A DNA stretch of 64,000 bases from an uncultured Aquimarina sp. (GTDB lineage Bacteria > Bacteroidota > Bacteroidia > Flavobacteriales > Flavobacteriaceae). The stretch is from assembly GCA_947493495.1 (NCBI GenBank), contig CANLRN010000002.1:89786-153785 (forward strand), given 5' to 3'. A program made the translations under genes and the position numbers. Shown here one piece after another: positions 54,397-63,896 of the stretch (position 1 is its first letter; every line of letters starts with the position of its first letter). A model generated the notes under the pieces. The model searched no databases, had not been told where the DNA came from, and saw only the letters and a program-made list of their open reading frames with translations.

Positions 54397-55794
54397 TTAA
54401 ACTTTATATTCTGCAATAATATTTTTTACTATGGTAAGATTGAAAATTTTTCCGAATAGCTCTTCTAATACAATTATATATTCAGGATCTATGTCTAATG
54501 CTTTTCTAAGATGATATTCTCCTTTTATATACTCTTGTTTCCCATAATATAGACCTGCTAATCGGTATTGAACCTCTGCATTTTCTGGATAAAATTCAAT
54601 TGCTTGATTCATATTCTGGATGGCTGCATCAGGTTCTCCAATAAATTTTAAAATATCAGAACGATTTAACCAAGTTTCTAACTCATAATTACCTAGTTCT
54701 AAAGCTTTTCTGTATCCACGTTCTGCTTCTTCAAAAAAGGCGAGTCTATTATTAATTTTTGCATATCGCTTCCAATACATCACATTTTCGGCATCTATAC
54801 TTATTGCTTTATTAGTATAGTATAATGCTTTCTGATAATTACGTTTTCTCATGTAAAAATCTGTAATTGCAATCCATCCTTTGTCTAATAAGGGGTCTTC
54901 GTGCACTGTTTTAGAATAATGTTGGATGGCTAAATCATCTTTACCTAATCGTTCAAAACATTTACCGATTCTTAACAATGCAAATGAAGTAGGATCATCT
55001 AATTCTAGTGTAATTCGATAATTCTCAATAGCTTCGTGATAACGTTTTAACTTTTCTAATACCTTACCTTTTTCTAGATAGGCTCCGATAAAATATTCAT
55101 CACTTATAATGGCAAAATCATATGCAGCTAATGCTTTTTCATATTCTTTGAGGTCAAAATATTGCTTGCCTACCTGATGCCAAGCTACTTCACTATACGG
55201 GTTTTTATCCAAAAAGATATTTAGGTATGTAATAGCTTCTTCGTGTTGTTCTAAAAAATCAAAACAATAAATAATATTATACAATGCAGAATAGTCTTGA
55301 TTGTCTATTTCTAAACATTGCATAAAACTTATTTTTGCATTTTCGAAATCATCCATAAATAGATATTCCATCCCTATTAATGAATATATATCAGCTTCAT
55401 CACTTGTATACTGTAATGCAATATTAAGTAATTCTATAGCCTTTGCGTGATTGTTTTTCTTGGATAATATATTAGCTTTCTGGATATATATTTCTTCATT
55501 TTCTGGCTCTATGGCATGCAACTGTTTAAGAAGAGTATCAGCTTTATCAAGACGATCTTCAAATACAAGTACTTCTACTTGCAATAATTTTAGGTTAACA
55601 GAAGAAGGGTGCTGAGATAGACTTAATGTTATGGCTTTTTTAGCCTTAACTATTTTTCCACTTTCTAGATAATGATGAATTATCGATTCGAATTCATCGG
55701 AATCAAAAAACTTAACATCATTAGACTTTAGCATGGACTCATATCGAGCTATCGAGAAATTATTGTCTTCGAATTCTTCGTGGTTAAATTTCAT
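54397..55794 (-). CDS. Tetratricopeptide repeat protein
   Basis: The 465-residue soluble protein consists of TPR units, helix pairs of 34 residues with the W/L-G/A-Y-A-x-P pattern (AKISFMQCLEIDNQDYSALY, AWHQVGKQYFDLKEYEKALA, GAYLEKGKVLEKLKRYHEAI, LRIGKCFERLGKDDLAIQHY, ALYYTNKAISIDAENVMYWK). About eleven units are visible. No signal peptide is found, so it is probably cytoplasmic and a protein-protein scaffold. Its partner is unknown. It lies 78 bp upstream of the DUF368 operon and may be transcribed on its own. Confidence 0.88.
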   Translation of the reverse strand: MKFNHEEFEDNNFSIARYESMLKSNDVKFFDSDEFESIIHHYLESGKIVKAKKAITLSLSQHPSSVNLKLLQVEVLVFEDRLDKADTLLKQLHAIEPENEEIYIQKANILSKKNNHAKAIELLNIALQYTSDEADIYSLIGMEYLFMDDFENAKISFMQCLEIDNQDYSALYNIIYCFDFLEQHEEAITYLNIFLDKNPYSEVAWHQVGKQYFDLKEYEKALAAYDFAIISDEYFIGAYLEKGKVLEKLKRYHEAIENYRITLELDDPTSFALLRIGKCFERLGKDDLAIQHYSKTVHEDPLLDKGWIAITDFYMRKRNYQKALYYTNKAISIDAENVMYWKRYAKINNRLAFFEEAERGYRKALELGNYELETWLNRSDILKFIGEPDAAIQNMNQAIEFYPENAEVQYRLAGLYYGKQEYIKGEYHLRKALDIDPEYIIVLEELFGKIFNLTIVKNIIAEYKV

Positions 55795-56242
55795 CCAGTT
55801 TTTTTTATTTCATAAATGTCAGATGTAATTCGCTTTATCTATTTTTTGTGCAAAATCACAGATTAAGCGTATTTCATACACGTTGATTTTAGATACACTT
55901 GATAAATCCATTATTGATGTTGTGTGTACTACTAATTTTGTTTTCCCCAAAAAACATAGTGTCGTACAAAAACACATTTACAAGGATTTATTTTATACTA
56001 TTGATTTCCTCAGTATTAAAATTACGAATGAAGTCGAATAATAAAACCTCAGCGATCAATTGTTTTTAACAAAGTAATTAACAAAATGTATACCAATTAA
56101 TTTATTATAGTTGTCGGGTATGCATAAAAATAATTACAATTGTCTAATATAGATTAGAATAGTAGCCGAATGTATTAAGAAAAGAATGTGTTTTGATATA
56201 ATAGATATCTTAAATTTAAGAAAATTTTATGAAAAAACATAT
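55795..56242. other. Intergenic region without a gene
   Basis: Between the TPR gene and the aminotransferase gene (both minus strand) I see no ORF remnant, tRNA or strong hairpin. It should contain the TPR gene promoter. Confidence 0.4.
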
Positions 56243-57388
56243 TTATTCTGCGTTTTTTTTACGGTTTACAATTTGATTCATTACGGTGATAATGATTTTG
56301 CAGCCTTCTTTAATTTCTTGATTAGCTATAGTTAATGGCGGGGTAATGCGTACTGCCATTGGTTCAAATAGCAACCAAAATAAGATGACTCCTTTTTCTT
56401 TACATCCTAGTATAATTTGATTAGCGATCTCAGCAGATGGTGTTATTAGTGCTAACATTAACCCATTTCCTCTAATTTCTTTGATGAGTGGATGAATAAG
56501 TAAAGAACGTATTAATTTTTCTTTGTGTAGTGTCTCTGCCATTACGTCACTTTCTGTAATTTCTTGCAAGGTTGCCAGAGCAGCCGCCGCAATAACAGGG
56601 TTTCCACCAAATGTAGTAATATGTCCCAGTTTAGGATTGTCTTGTAATAGATCCATCATAGCTGTGGAAGTCGTAAAAGCTCCAATAGGTAATCCGCCAC
56701 CCATACCTTTGCCCATGACCAAGATGTCAGGTACAATATTATAATGTTCGAATCCAAAAAGGGCTCCTGTTCTACCAAACCCAGGTTGTATTTCATCTAA
56801 AATTAATAGTGCACCCATTTCATCACAGCGATCACGTACTTTTTTTAGATAATTGTTTTTGGGTACTATACATCCAGCACCTCCTTGAATGGTTTCAAGA
56901 ATTACTGCTGCTGTTTTATTGGTAATACGCTGTAGGTCTTTCTCATGATTAAAATGAATAAAGCTTACATCAGGTAGTAAGGGTCTAAAGGCTTGTTTAC
57001 GTTCTTCATATCCCATAATACTCATCGATCCCATAGTATTGCCATGATACGCTTTGTGAGCTGCAATGATTTGGCTTTTTCCAGTAACTCTTCTGGCTAG
57101 TTTTAAAGAACCTTCGATCGCTTCTGTCCCAGAATTAGTTAGGTATGTTTTTTCTAAAGGGTCGGGAAGGAGCGATGCTAATAGTTTGGTGAGTTCTACG
57201 GCTGGTTGTTGGATATATTCTCCATAAACCATCACGTGTAAGTATTTATCTAATTGATTTTTTATGGCAGTTACTACTCTTGGATGTCTATGCCCTAGGC
57301 TACAAGCAGATACACCTGCTACAAAATCGAGGTGTTTTTTGCCATCTGTAGAAAAAATATAACTCCCCTCCGCATGAGAGATTTCCAT
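56243..57388 (-). CDS. Class III (acetylornithine/ornithine-type) aminotransferase
   Basis: The PLP enzyme transfers amino groups between an omega-amino acid and an oxo acid. The product from ATG 57388 has 381 residues. Key motifs are ETIQGGAGCIVP, LLILDEIQPGFGRTGALFGFE, and MGKGMGGGLPIGA, with the PLP Lys at residue 227. The reading frame extends upstream to a CTG at 57440-57442 through LKKDFFTYQAQTTPHPLAME, a conserved N-terminus in this group, so the true start is probably CTG, adding 18 residues. A stop lies shortly before that. The substrate is uncertain. It is located between the TPR gene and the OstA-like gene on the same strand. Confidence 0.85.
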   Translation of the reverse strand: MEISHAEGSYIFSTDGKKHLDFVAGVSACSLGHRHPRVVTAIKNQLDKYLHVMVYGEYIQQPAVELTKLLASLLPDPLEKTYLTNSGTEAIEGSLKLARRVTGKSQIIAAHKAYHGNTMGSMSIMGYEERKQAFRPLLPDVSFIHFNHEKDLQRITNKTAAVILETIQGGAGCIVPKNNYLKKVRDRCDEMGALLILDEIQPGFGRTGALFGFEHYNIVPDILVMGKGMGGGLPIGAFTTSTAMMDLLQDNPKLGHITTFGGNPVIAAAALATLQEITESDVMAETLHKEKLIRSLLIHPLIKEIRGNGLMLALITPSAEIANQIILGCKEKGVILFWLLFEPMAVRITPPLTIANQEIKEGCKIIITVMNQIVNRKKNAE

Positions 57389-57508
57389 CGCTAGAGGATG
57401 TGGAGTAGTCTGCGCTTGATATGTAAAAAAATCTTTTTTCAGAAAGGGTTAGGTTTTTAAAAAATCAAAGGTTTCTAGAATTTGTATCTGGCGGCATACT
57501 ACTAAATC

Positions 57509-59434
57509 TCAATTTTCATCTTTTTTAGTTTTCTTTTTTTCTTCTTCTTCTGGATTTTTAATAGTAGTCACTGTTATACTATCTCGTTGCTTTACCGTTT
57601 TATCCAGATCAGGATCTATAAATACTTCTTTCTTTGGTGTTTTTTTTTGTGTAGTAGTATCTTTCTTTTTTATAGATGTACTGTCTTCTTTTATTTTTTG
57701 TTCTAAAGAGCGAATAGAATCTAGAGTTTTATTTGTCTCTTTAAGGGTTGCATCTTGTAGGTTTTGTTCTAATAATCGAGATCCTTCTCCTTTATTTTCT
57801 TCGAGACGTTTTATGGTCTCTTCATCGAAGAAATCTTCATCTTCTACTGGTAGTGGAATTCCCTTAATTTTTATTAATTTGGGGGGAGATTCACCCCTAA
57901 AGAGGTCTTTTTTACTTAAAATTTGCTCCTCCCCACGCCATTGAAACCCAGCTAATTTCCTATCACTTTCGGGTAAATCAATTTCTCGATATAGCGTACC
58001 AGTTACATTTTGATAATAATAGACATCTACAATCTCTCGTTTTTCAAGCATTAGTTTTATCGAACTGGATAATACCTTATTGATCCCAATTAGTTTTAAC
58101 TCTCCTTCGCTTTCTCTTTGGAAAAATATCGTTTCAGTGTTTTTATCAATATCTACTTGATAAATTTCATTGTCTTTAAATAAGCCATATAAGATCTGAC
58201 CTTTGACTTGATTGAATCCTGCTTTTAATGTATCCTCCTGAACAAGAAAAGCATTTTGATATACTACTAAAGAATCTAGTTTTTCAGTTTCTGTATTAGA
58301 AATGATTTTTATCGTATCACCAGTCATTTGGTTTCGTTGCGACCATATGATGGGTCTGCCTACCATTTTTGTATACCCAGTGGTTTGATCAACATTGATA
58401 GAATCGCTTTTTCCACTCATATTACTTTTAAAAATACGCACATCATAAAAACCATTCATAATTCTTCGTTCTGGCTTCCCAGTTACCATCAGTGTATCGC
58501 TATGAATATAGATAGAATCCTTTTCTTGTAAGGTAGCAGCTAGTGCTCTTTTAGTAATGAATACAGAATCCTTGTCCTTAAATACTTCTGCGTAATGTCC
58601 TGTGATTACCGATTGGTTGGCTGTATCTAATACTTTAATATTATTAGTTGCTGAGGCAAATTGGATGGCGCTATTATAAAAAATACTATCGCCATAGACC
58701 GTTCTATTATCATAGTCAATCTTGGCATTTTTGATGGCATACCCTGTTTTTACATTGGTGTCATAAAATCCTCGCTCACAATATAGTGTACTTTCTTTTC
58801 CTTTTACTGTAGAGGGGCCATATAAATATGCGTGTCCATTCTCCTTAAAATAATCCAAACGATCAGAATCGACTGTGTTTTCAGGGTTTACAATCTTTAC
58901 ATCAGTATTAAAAGAAAACATTCCTCTATCCATAAAATATCGTCCTATTCTGCTTGTTAATGTGTTAGTTCTAGAAGAATCTTTTACAGTGCCTCCGCTA
59001 CGATAATAGGCTTGTTGTCGTAGACGATCAAAAAATAAGGTATCGGTACTTAAGGTATTAGATGGGGTTTCCATGTACACCTTCTCTCTGGCATAAGCAA
59101 ATTGTGTGTTTCCATTATATTCTGCATATGCACTAGTCATTGTTAGTGTATCTCCTTGTATCATTTTTACATTACCAAAAGCTCTCACAAACTTATCCTC
59201 ACCATAGTGTACTGCTTGATCACACCATATCTCGATACCCTCATGCTCCATATATACCTGCTTTTTTACCTTGGCAAGAATAGTAGCTCCAGGAAAACGG
59301 TCTTGATTTTTGATCGTTCGATCTGATTGTACTTTGATTTTTTTACTTTCTTGCGCAGGAGATACTACTGAAAAAAGGAATAAAAAAAAGAAATAAAAAA
59401 AAATATTTTTCAAACGTATATAATTTGTGTGCAA
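57509..59434 (-). CDS. OstA/LptA-like lipopolysaccharide transport or assembly protein
   Basis: The 641-residue protein has a signal peptide (about 1-27, FFLFLFSVVSPAQ) and an N-terminal beta-jelly-roll of the OstA/LptA kind: IWCDQAVHYGEDKFVRAFGN, VKMIQGDTLTMTSAYAEYNG and DTLFFDRLRQQAYYRSGGTV repeat the V-x-M-x-x-x-x-L-T/D strand pattern of LptA, LptC and LptD. The C-terminus (from about 540) is a Lys/Glu/Asp-rich tail (EEEEKKKTKKDEN). It should sit in the periplasm and carry or guide lipopolysaccharide to the outer membrane; LptA is normally under 200 residues, so this long form is the Bacteroidota variant. It starts 583 bp from the divergent PD40 gene. Confidence 0.82.
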   Translation of the reverse strand: MHTNYIRLKNIFFYFFFLFLFSVVSPAQESKKIKVQSDRTIKNQDRFPGATILAKVKKQVYMEHEGIEIWCDQAVHYGEDKFVRAFGNVKMIQGDTLTMTSAYAEYNGNTQFAYAREKVYMETPSNTLSTDTLFFDRLRQQAYYRSGGTVKDSSRTNTLTSRIGRYFMDRGMFSFNTDVKIVNPENTVDSDRLDYFKENGHAYLYGPSTVKGKESTLYCERGFYDTNVKTGYAIKNAKIDYDNRTVYGDSIFYNSAIQFASATNNIKVLDTANQSVITGHYAEVFKDKDSVFITKRALAATLQEKDSIYIHSDTLMVTGKPERRIMNGFYDVRIFKSNMSGKSDSINVDQTTGYTKMVGRPIIWSQRNQMTGDTIKIISNTETEKLDSLVVYQNAFLVQEDTLKAGFNQVKGQILYGLFKDNEIYQVDIDKNTETIFFQRESEGELKLIGINKVLSSSIKLMLEKREIVDVYYYQNVTGTLYREIDLPESDRKLAGFQWRGEEQILSKKDLFRGESPPKLIKIKGIPLPVEDEDFFDEETIKRLEENKGEGSRLLEQNLQDATLKETNKTLDSIRSLEQKIKEDSTSIKKKDTTTQKKTPKKEVFIDPDLDKTVKQRDSITVTTIKNPEEEEKKKTKKDEN

Positions 59435-60017
59435 AATAACGAAAATTGTATGTAATGATTGTATGAGGTTTCTTAAAATAAAGACTAATAACTGTTTTAA
59501 ATACTAATGGCATTTCTGAATGTTGCAAAAAAAAGGCGTTCACTACTACTGCTATTATGCATACTATAATCATATTACAATTGACAGAGTAATATCTATT
59601 TTTTGCACGTAAACAATGTAAATTAATTTAATATCAAATCATTTTTTTGTATATCATAATAAAATGTATACTTTTGTTAAAGTTTTGAAAAATAATGTGT
59701 TATATTTTTATTTTTTAAAAACACTTGCCTCACATCTGATATAGATTGAAGAATGTATTTATAGATTGCATTTTGTAAAAGGGGATACCTACACCCTTCT
59801 ACTATATTGGGGGAATTAATTATATAATTGAGTTTGATTGTACAATGTCTTTTATTTGTTTTATAACTGACAATAGTCAACTCTTAAAATAGAGATAAGG
59901 GCTTTATGATGTCTATTTTAATTATTTGAAAGTTTTTATGAGGTATGCATAAGATACCACTGGAGATTGATAATAATAGCATAGAAGAGAATATCTCTAT
60001 TTTTTAATCACGCACAA
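59435..60017. other. Intergenic region with inverted repeats near the PD40 gene start
   Basis: A perfect 12-bp inverted repeat, AAAATAGAGATA (59886-59897) and TATCTCTATTTT (59992-60003), encloses a small hairpin (GGTAT/ATACC, 59942-59958), and T residues follow the right arm. This may be a structured leader or a small RNA with a terminator just before the PD40 gene. Also seen is AAGGGGATACCTACACCCTT (59779-59798), a partly symmetric motif possibly acting as an operator. No gene is recognised in the 583 bp. Confidence 0.45.
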
Positions 60018-61367
60018 ATGATTTTAAAAGGGAAAATTGGGATTGTATTATTTTTAGGTATTGCAACTAGTATTGTTTCACAAGAAAGGCAGTTAACCAA
60101 GGCGAATGAAGCTTTTGATGCCTATGCTTTTGTAAAAGCAAGTAAATTATATACAGAAGCATTAGAAAAAGGGAGTAATTCTTTAGAACTATATGAGAAA
60201 TTGGGAGATAGTTATTATGCAATTTCAGAATTTGGTTTGGCTACGCATTGGTATGAACAATTGCTAAAATTGTACCCCAATGATATAAAACAAGATCATA
60301 TAAATAGGTATATACTTAGTCTCAAAGGTATAGAAGCATATCAAGAGGCTGCTAAAGTACAGCAACAATTTTTAAATGATAACGTAAAAAAAAAGATGTA
60401 TGATCTTACATACCTCGATGTGATACAAGCTTTTTCAGGGCGTTTTGTGCTGGATACGCTGAACTTTAATACGAAGTATTCTGATTATGCGCCTAGTTTT
60501 TATAAAGAACAATTGATTTTTACGTCTTCGAGAAATGCAGGGAAGGTTTCTAATTATATTCACGAATGGAATGATGAACCTTTTTTAGATTTATACGCAA
60601 TTGATATTACTCATGAAACCAAAAAAAGACAGCATAGCAAAAGATTAAAAGGTGCTATCAATACCAGATTTCATGAATCTTCTACTACATTTACCAGAAA
60701 TGGCGATACCGTATATTTTACCAGAAATGCTATTTCATTAAAAAAATCAAACAAGAATACGCTCTTAAAAATTTGCAGAGCTAGTTTTGATGGTAGTAAG
60801 TGGGGTAAGGTAGAAGAATTGCCTTTTAATAGTGAGCATTATTCTGTGTCTAACCCGGCATTGACTCCAGATGGGAAGTTTTTATATTTTACTAGCGACA
60901 TGCCTGGAGGTTATGGGCAATCAGATTTATATGTAGTAAAGATAGATAATTCAGGAGATTTTGGAGTTCCTAAAAATTTGGGGGATAAAATTAATACTTT
61001 TGGGAAAGAAACTTTTCCGTTTATAAGTGATCAAGGGAGGTTGTTTTTTGCAAGTGATGGGCATGATGGATTAGGAGGTTTGGATGTTTTTATGGCTACA
61101 AATACTAGAAATAATGAATTGGTGGTAGAAAACCTAGGAAGCCCAATCAACAGCCCAAAAGATGATTTTACTTTTATTATTAATGAGGAGGATCATCTAG
61201 GATATTTTGCAAGTAATAGAAAAGGAGGAAAAGGTAGTGATGATATATATGCTTTTAAACAAATAGCAACACTACCAGACCATTTTCCAGCTTATAAGGT
61301 CAAAAAGGGTGTTGAAAAACATATTCATCTACAAAAAAATACGACAGAGTCTATAACATCTTTTTGA
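60018..61367 (+). CDS. TPR and PD40 (WD40-like) repeat envelope protein lacking an OmpA domain
   Basis: The 449-residue product has a signal peptide (about 1-20) and two TPR-like repeats (about 25-110, ANEAFDAYAFVKASKLYTEA). From about 150 it has beta-propeller (PD40) blades (YAPSFYKEQLIFTSSRNAG, NPALTPDGKFLYFTSDMPGG, TFPFISDQGRLFFASDGHDG, DFTFIINEEDHLGYFASNRK) ending about 410. In the related flavobacterial proteins with this layout, such as PorE-like ones, a carboxypeptidase-regulatory and an OmpA peptidoglycan-binding domain follow and the length is about 640. Here the protein ends in KKGVEKHIHLQKNTTESITS, so it seems truncated, and the next 300 bp show no OmpA residue. It could be a natural short variant. 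Confidence 0.82.
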   Translation: MILKGKIGIVLFLGIATSIVSQERQLTKANEAFDAYAFVKASKLYTEALEKGSNSLELYEKLGDSYYAISEFGLATHWYEQLLKLYPNDIKQDHINRYILSLKGIEAYQEAAKVQQQFLNDNVKKKMYDLTYLDVIQAFSGRFVLDTLNFNTKYSDYAPSFYKEQLIFTSSRNAGKVSNYIHEWNDEPFLDLYAIDITHETKKRQHSKRLKGAINTRFHESSTTFTRNGDTVYFTRNAISLKKSNKNTLLKICRASFDGSKWGKVEELPFNSEHYSVSNPALTPDGKFLYFTSDMPGGYGQSDLYVVKIDNSGDFGVPKNLGDKINTFGKETFPFISDQGRLFFASDGHDGLGGLDVFMATNTRNNELVVENLGSPINSPKDDFTFIINEEDHLGYFASNRKGGKGSDDIYAFKQIATLPDHFPAYKVKKGVEKHIHLQKNTTESITSF

Positions 61368-61681
61368 AAAAGTGGCACAGCTTAGTATTTGAAGTAGCGC
61401 ACAGATGAAATATCTACTAGACTCATTAGATAGGGTTTTTTCATTGCATAATTCAGGTTTATACAAGAAAAACTTACTAGATATATTGTTGGCGTATTTT
61501 TGTTTAAATAATAAATTAGTCATTCTTTGAAAATAAGTAACTTAAATAATAGTTATATATACATTAGGATTAGTTTAAGATGAAACTTAGAATCAACTTA
61601 TAGTTATCTAAAATTAAGGTAAGCAAGCATAGACAAGCTTCCATAAACAACAATTTGGGCATAAATTTAATTTTATAATAG
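61368..61681. other. Intergenic region after the PD40 gene
   Basis: All three forward frames have stops and none encodes a recognisable OmpA or carboxypeptidase-regulatory segment. I see no strong hairpin. It holds the start region of the regulator gene. Confidence 0.4.
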
Positions 61682-62773
61682 TTGAATAAAACACTATTTG
61701 ATTTTCTAGTAATAGCTAGTGGGCTTATCGGTTATTTTATAAGTATTTCCTTGGTTATCAATTCTTTTTATAAAAGTCGTGCAAATAACTACCTCGCCTT
61801 TACATTATTCTTACTTTCAACATTAACTTTTTTAAGCTGGTTTGATGTAGAAAATATCTTTTTAGCATTTTTGGGAGATATTATATTAGAGTTTTTAGTT
61901 GCTGTTACCTTATTTACATATTTTCTAATTCAGATAGCACATGAATACCTTAAAAAAAGGTGGTATAAATGGCTTTATTTTCCTTTTGTATGTTCTGTAA
62001 TTATAGAAATCATTCTTTATTCTGATACTATTTTCCACCTCTATGATTCCGTTTTTGCTGGTCTGGTGTTTTTTATTAAGGATAATTTTTCGATAATCTA
62101 CAATTTGATTTTAATTTTTTGGGGAAGATATTTAGTAAAAAAATCAGATACCATCTCACAAGATAAAAAGCGTTGGTTATTAAGATTGAATTTTTTTATA
62201 ATATGTATTATCGCTATTTGGTTTATATCCTATATAGAATTTTATGTTTTTGATTCAGAGTATTTAATTGATTTTCTTAGCATACTACTTTCTATATTTT
62301 TATGGTGGATATTGTATTATGGTATATTTAGATTACAGATCATAGCTCAAAAAGAAGAGATACATCAATATTTGGTTTCTGAAAAAATCGATACTACTCC
62401 AATAAAAAGAAAAATAAACGAAACTACTGTTTCTAATATTATTACTCAGTTATATGTATTGATGAATGAGGAGGAGTTGTATAAAAATCCTCTTTTAAGC
62501 AGACTAGATCTGGCCACTCGATTGGGAACAAACGAAGGGTATTTATCACAAATTATCAATCAAGAAACTAATAAAAGCGTAATTCAATTTGTGAATAAAT
62601 ACCGAATTGAGGCAGCAAAAAACATATTACATAATCCAGTATTTAACAAATATTCTATTGAAGCAATAGGTATGGAAGCTGGATTTAAATCCAAAAGTGC
62701 TTTCTATAAAACGTTTAAAAAGAACGTAGATATGTCTCCTGGGGCTTACAGAAAACTTCAAAAAACGTCCTAA
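61682..62773 (+). CDS. AraC family transcriptional regulator with N-terminal membrane sensor
   Basis: The 363-residue product starts at TTG 61682 and has about seven hydrophobic segments in the first 220 residues (FLVIASGLIGYFISISLVI; LAFTLFLLSTLTFLSWF; FLIQIAHEY), then a soluble C-terminal AraC/XylS DNA-binding domain. The HTH pair reads LLSRLDLATRLGTNEGYLSQ and YSIEAIGMEAGFKSKSAFYK, with the terminal TFKKNVDMSPGAYR of the AraC signature. The membrane domain probably senses an envelope or lipid signal, and the regulator acts on DNA at the membrane. Target genes are unknown. It is monocistronic. Confidence 0.88.
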   Translation: MNKTLFDFLVIASGLIGYFISISLVINSFYKSRANNYLAFTLFLLSTLTFLSWFDVENIFLAFLGDIILEFLVAVTLFTYFLIQIAHEYLKKRWYKWLYFPFVCSVIIEIILYSDTIFHLYDSVFAGLVFFIKDNFSIIYNLILIFWGRYLVKKSDTISQDKKRWLLRLNFFIICIIAIWFISYIEFYVFDSEYLIDFLSILLSIFLWWILYYGIFRLQIIAQKEEIHQYLVSEKIDTTPIKRKINETTVSNIITQLYVLMNEEELYKNPLLSRLDLATRLGTNEGYLSQIINQETNKSVIQFVNKYRIEAAKNILHNPVFNKYSIEAIGMEAGFKSKSAFYKTFKKNVDMSPGAYRKLQKTS

Positions 62774-62874
62774 TTCGTATAATCCTAACGTTTTAGCACT
62801 TCTTCCATCTCAAAACTACCTTTTTATTTTTTTGACACCTATACTTTTACTTCGGTTAATCAAAAAACATAAAA

Positions 62875-63110
62875 ATGCTATGTATGCTTTCTGGTGTTTT
62901 TCATTTTTTCTTGCCAGAAAGATGATGATATCTCTCTTCCAATTGAAGATTCAATGAATGGTTTTTGGTTGGTAGCAGATAAAGGATATATTTTTGAGTT
63001 TACAGATGGTAGCGATATATTTTATAACATAAACGCTGCAGGATGTACTATTCAGGAAGATGATTTTACTCAAAGCACACTGGTAAGTGATGGATGGAGA
63101 TCACAATTAA
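62875..63110 (+). pseudogene. Lipoprotein gene truncated by the IS66 remnant
   Basis: A frame from about 62876 reads VCFLVFFIFSCQKDDDISLP, a lipoprotein signal with lipobox IFSC, then MNGFWLVADKGYIFEFTDGS, typical of small lipocalin-like lipoproteins. The only ATG codons upstream are in another frame, so the signal peptide start is damaged. After about residue 70 the frame runs into IS66 sequence and stops at 63154. The rest of the original gene is gone. Confidence 0.6.
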
Positions 63111-63117
63111 CAACGCC

Positions 63118-63541
63118 AGCACTTCATCATCAAGCTTGTTACCTCACTTATTAAGACGTTTAAATTATTTAAATGAAAAATATCTAAATCTACAATGGAG
63201 TATCAAATTTCAACAAGTACTCTATCAGGCTATTTCACTCAAAAAAAAAGAAGAGTTTGACAGTGAAAAATATAATAGAAAAAGGATGTCATTAGATGTG
63301 AAATTTTTATTCGCAAATCGTATTATACAGTAAAGAAGTACCTGCTAATAACAATGCATCAGAAAGGGCTATCCGCAATGTAAAGGTCAAACAAAAAATA
63401 TCAGGACAGTTTAAAACTATAACTGCTGCTGAAAACTTTGCGAAAATAAGATCCATAATTGATACAACCATTAAAAATGGTATGAACATGCTAGTAGCTC
63501 TTAATATAATCGCAAAATTTGAATATCAATTTCAAGACTGA
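63118..63541 (+). pseudogene. IS66 family transposase fragment (C-terminal part)
   Basis: HQACYLT in one frame and HLLRRLNYLNEKYLNLQWSI in the next (63094 frame, stop at 63333) are the IS66 segment C-HAHLLRELNYL with a one-base deletion. In a third frame, VPANNNASERAIRNVKVKQK and ISGQFKTITAAENFAKIRSI to the stop at 63541 give the conserved IS66 end with NNASERAIR. The middle is deleted and frameshifts separate the parts. The N-terminal half is absent. This dead remnant truncates the lipoprotein gene. Confidence 0.8.
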
Positions 63542-63612
63542 TTAGTTACCATTTTATTATGTTTTATTAAGTAGTTAAATAATCAAAATAGTTTCAGAGC
63601 ATTATAAGTATT

Positions 63613-63896
63613 TTATTCTTTTACAATTCGCTGGGTATAAGTAGAAGCATTTTCACTAATTTTAATGATATAAAGTCCTGATGTTAATGTACTCATCGAA
63701 ATTTTTTCAATATTTTGAGATAAGAAACCAGTCTTTATTTTTTTACCATCCAATGTGTAGATAACATAGTGCTTTTTATCCTGAAGCACCCCTTGATATT
63801 CTATAGTCAATTCATCCGCTACCTTAGTAGGATACACTATCCAATTTTGTTCTTTTTCTGTCACAATTTTATTATTCTGACTAACGTCAATTTTGT
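63613..63896 (-). pseudogene. Orphan T9SS C-terminal sorting domain
   Basis: The frame from a stop at 63896 to 63613 (GTG available at 63864) reads QNWIVYPTKVADELTIEYQG and ends in SGLYIIKISENASTYTQRIV, the usual pattern of a T9SS type A sorting domain (YPxxxxDxLxI; LxxGxYxxxI; K/Q-x-x-K/R). No protein domain precedes it, so it is the left-over tail of a secreted protein whose body has been lost, probably by IS66-linked rearrangement. Confidence 0.65.
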
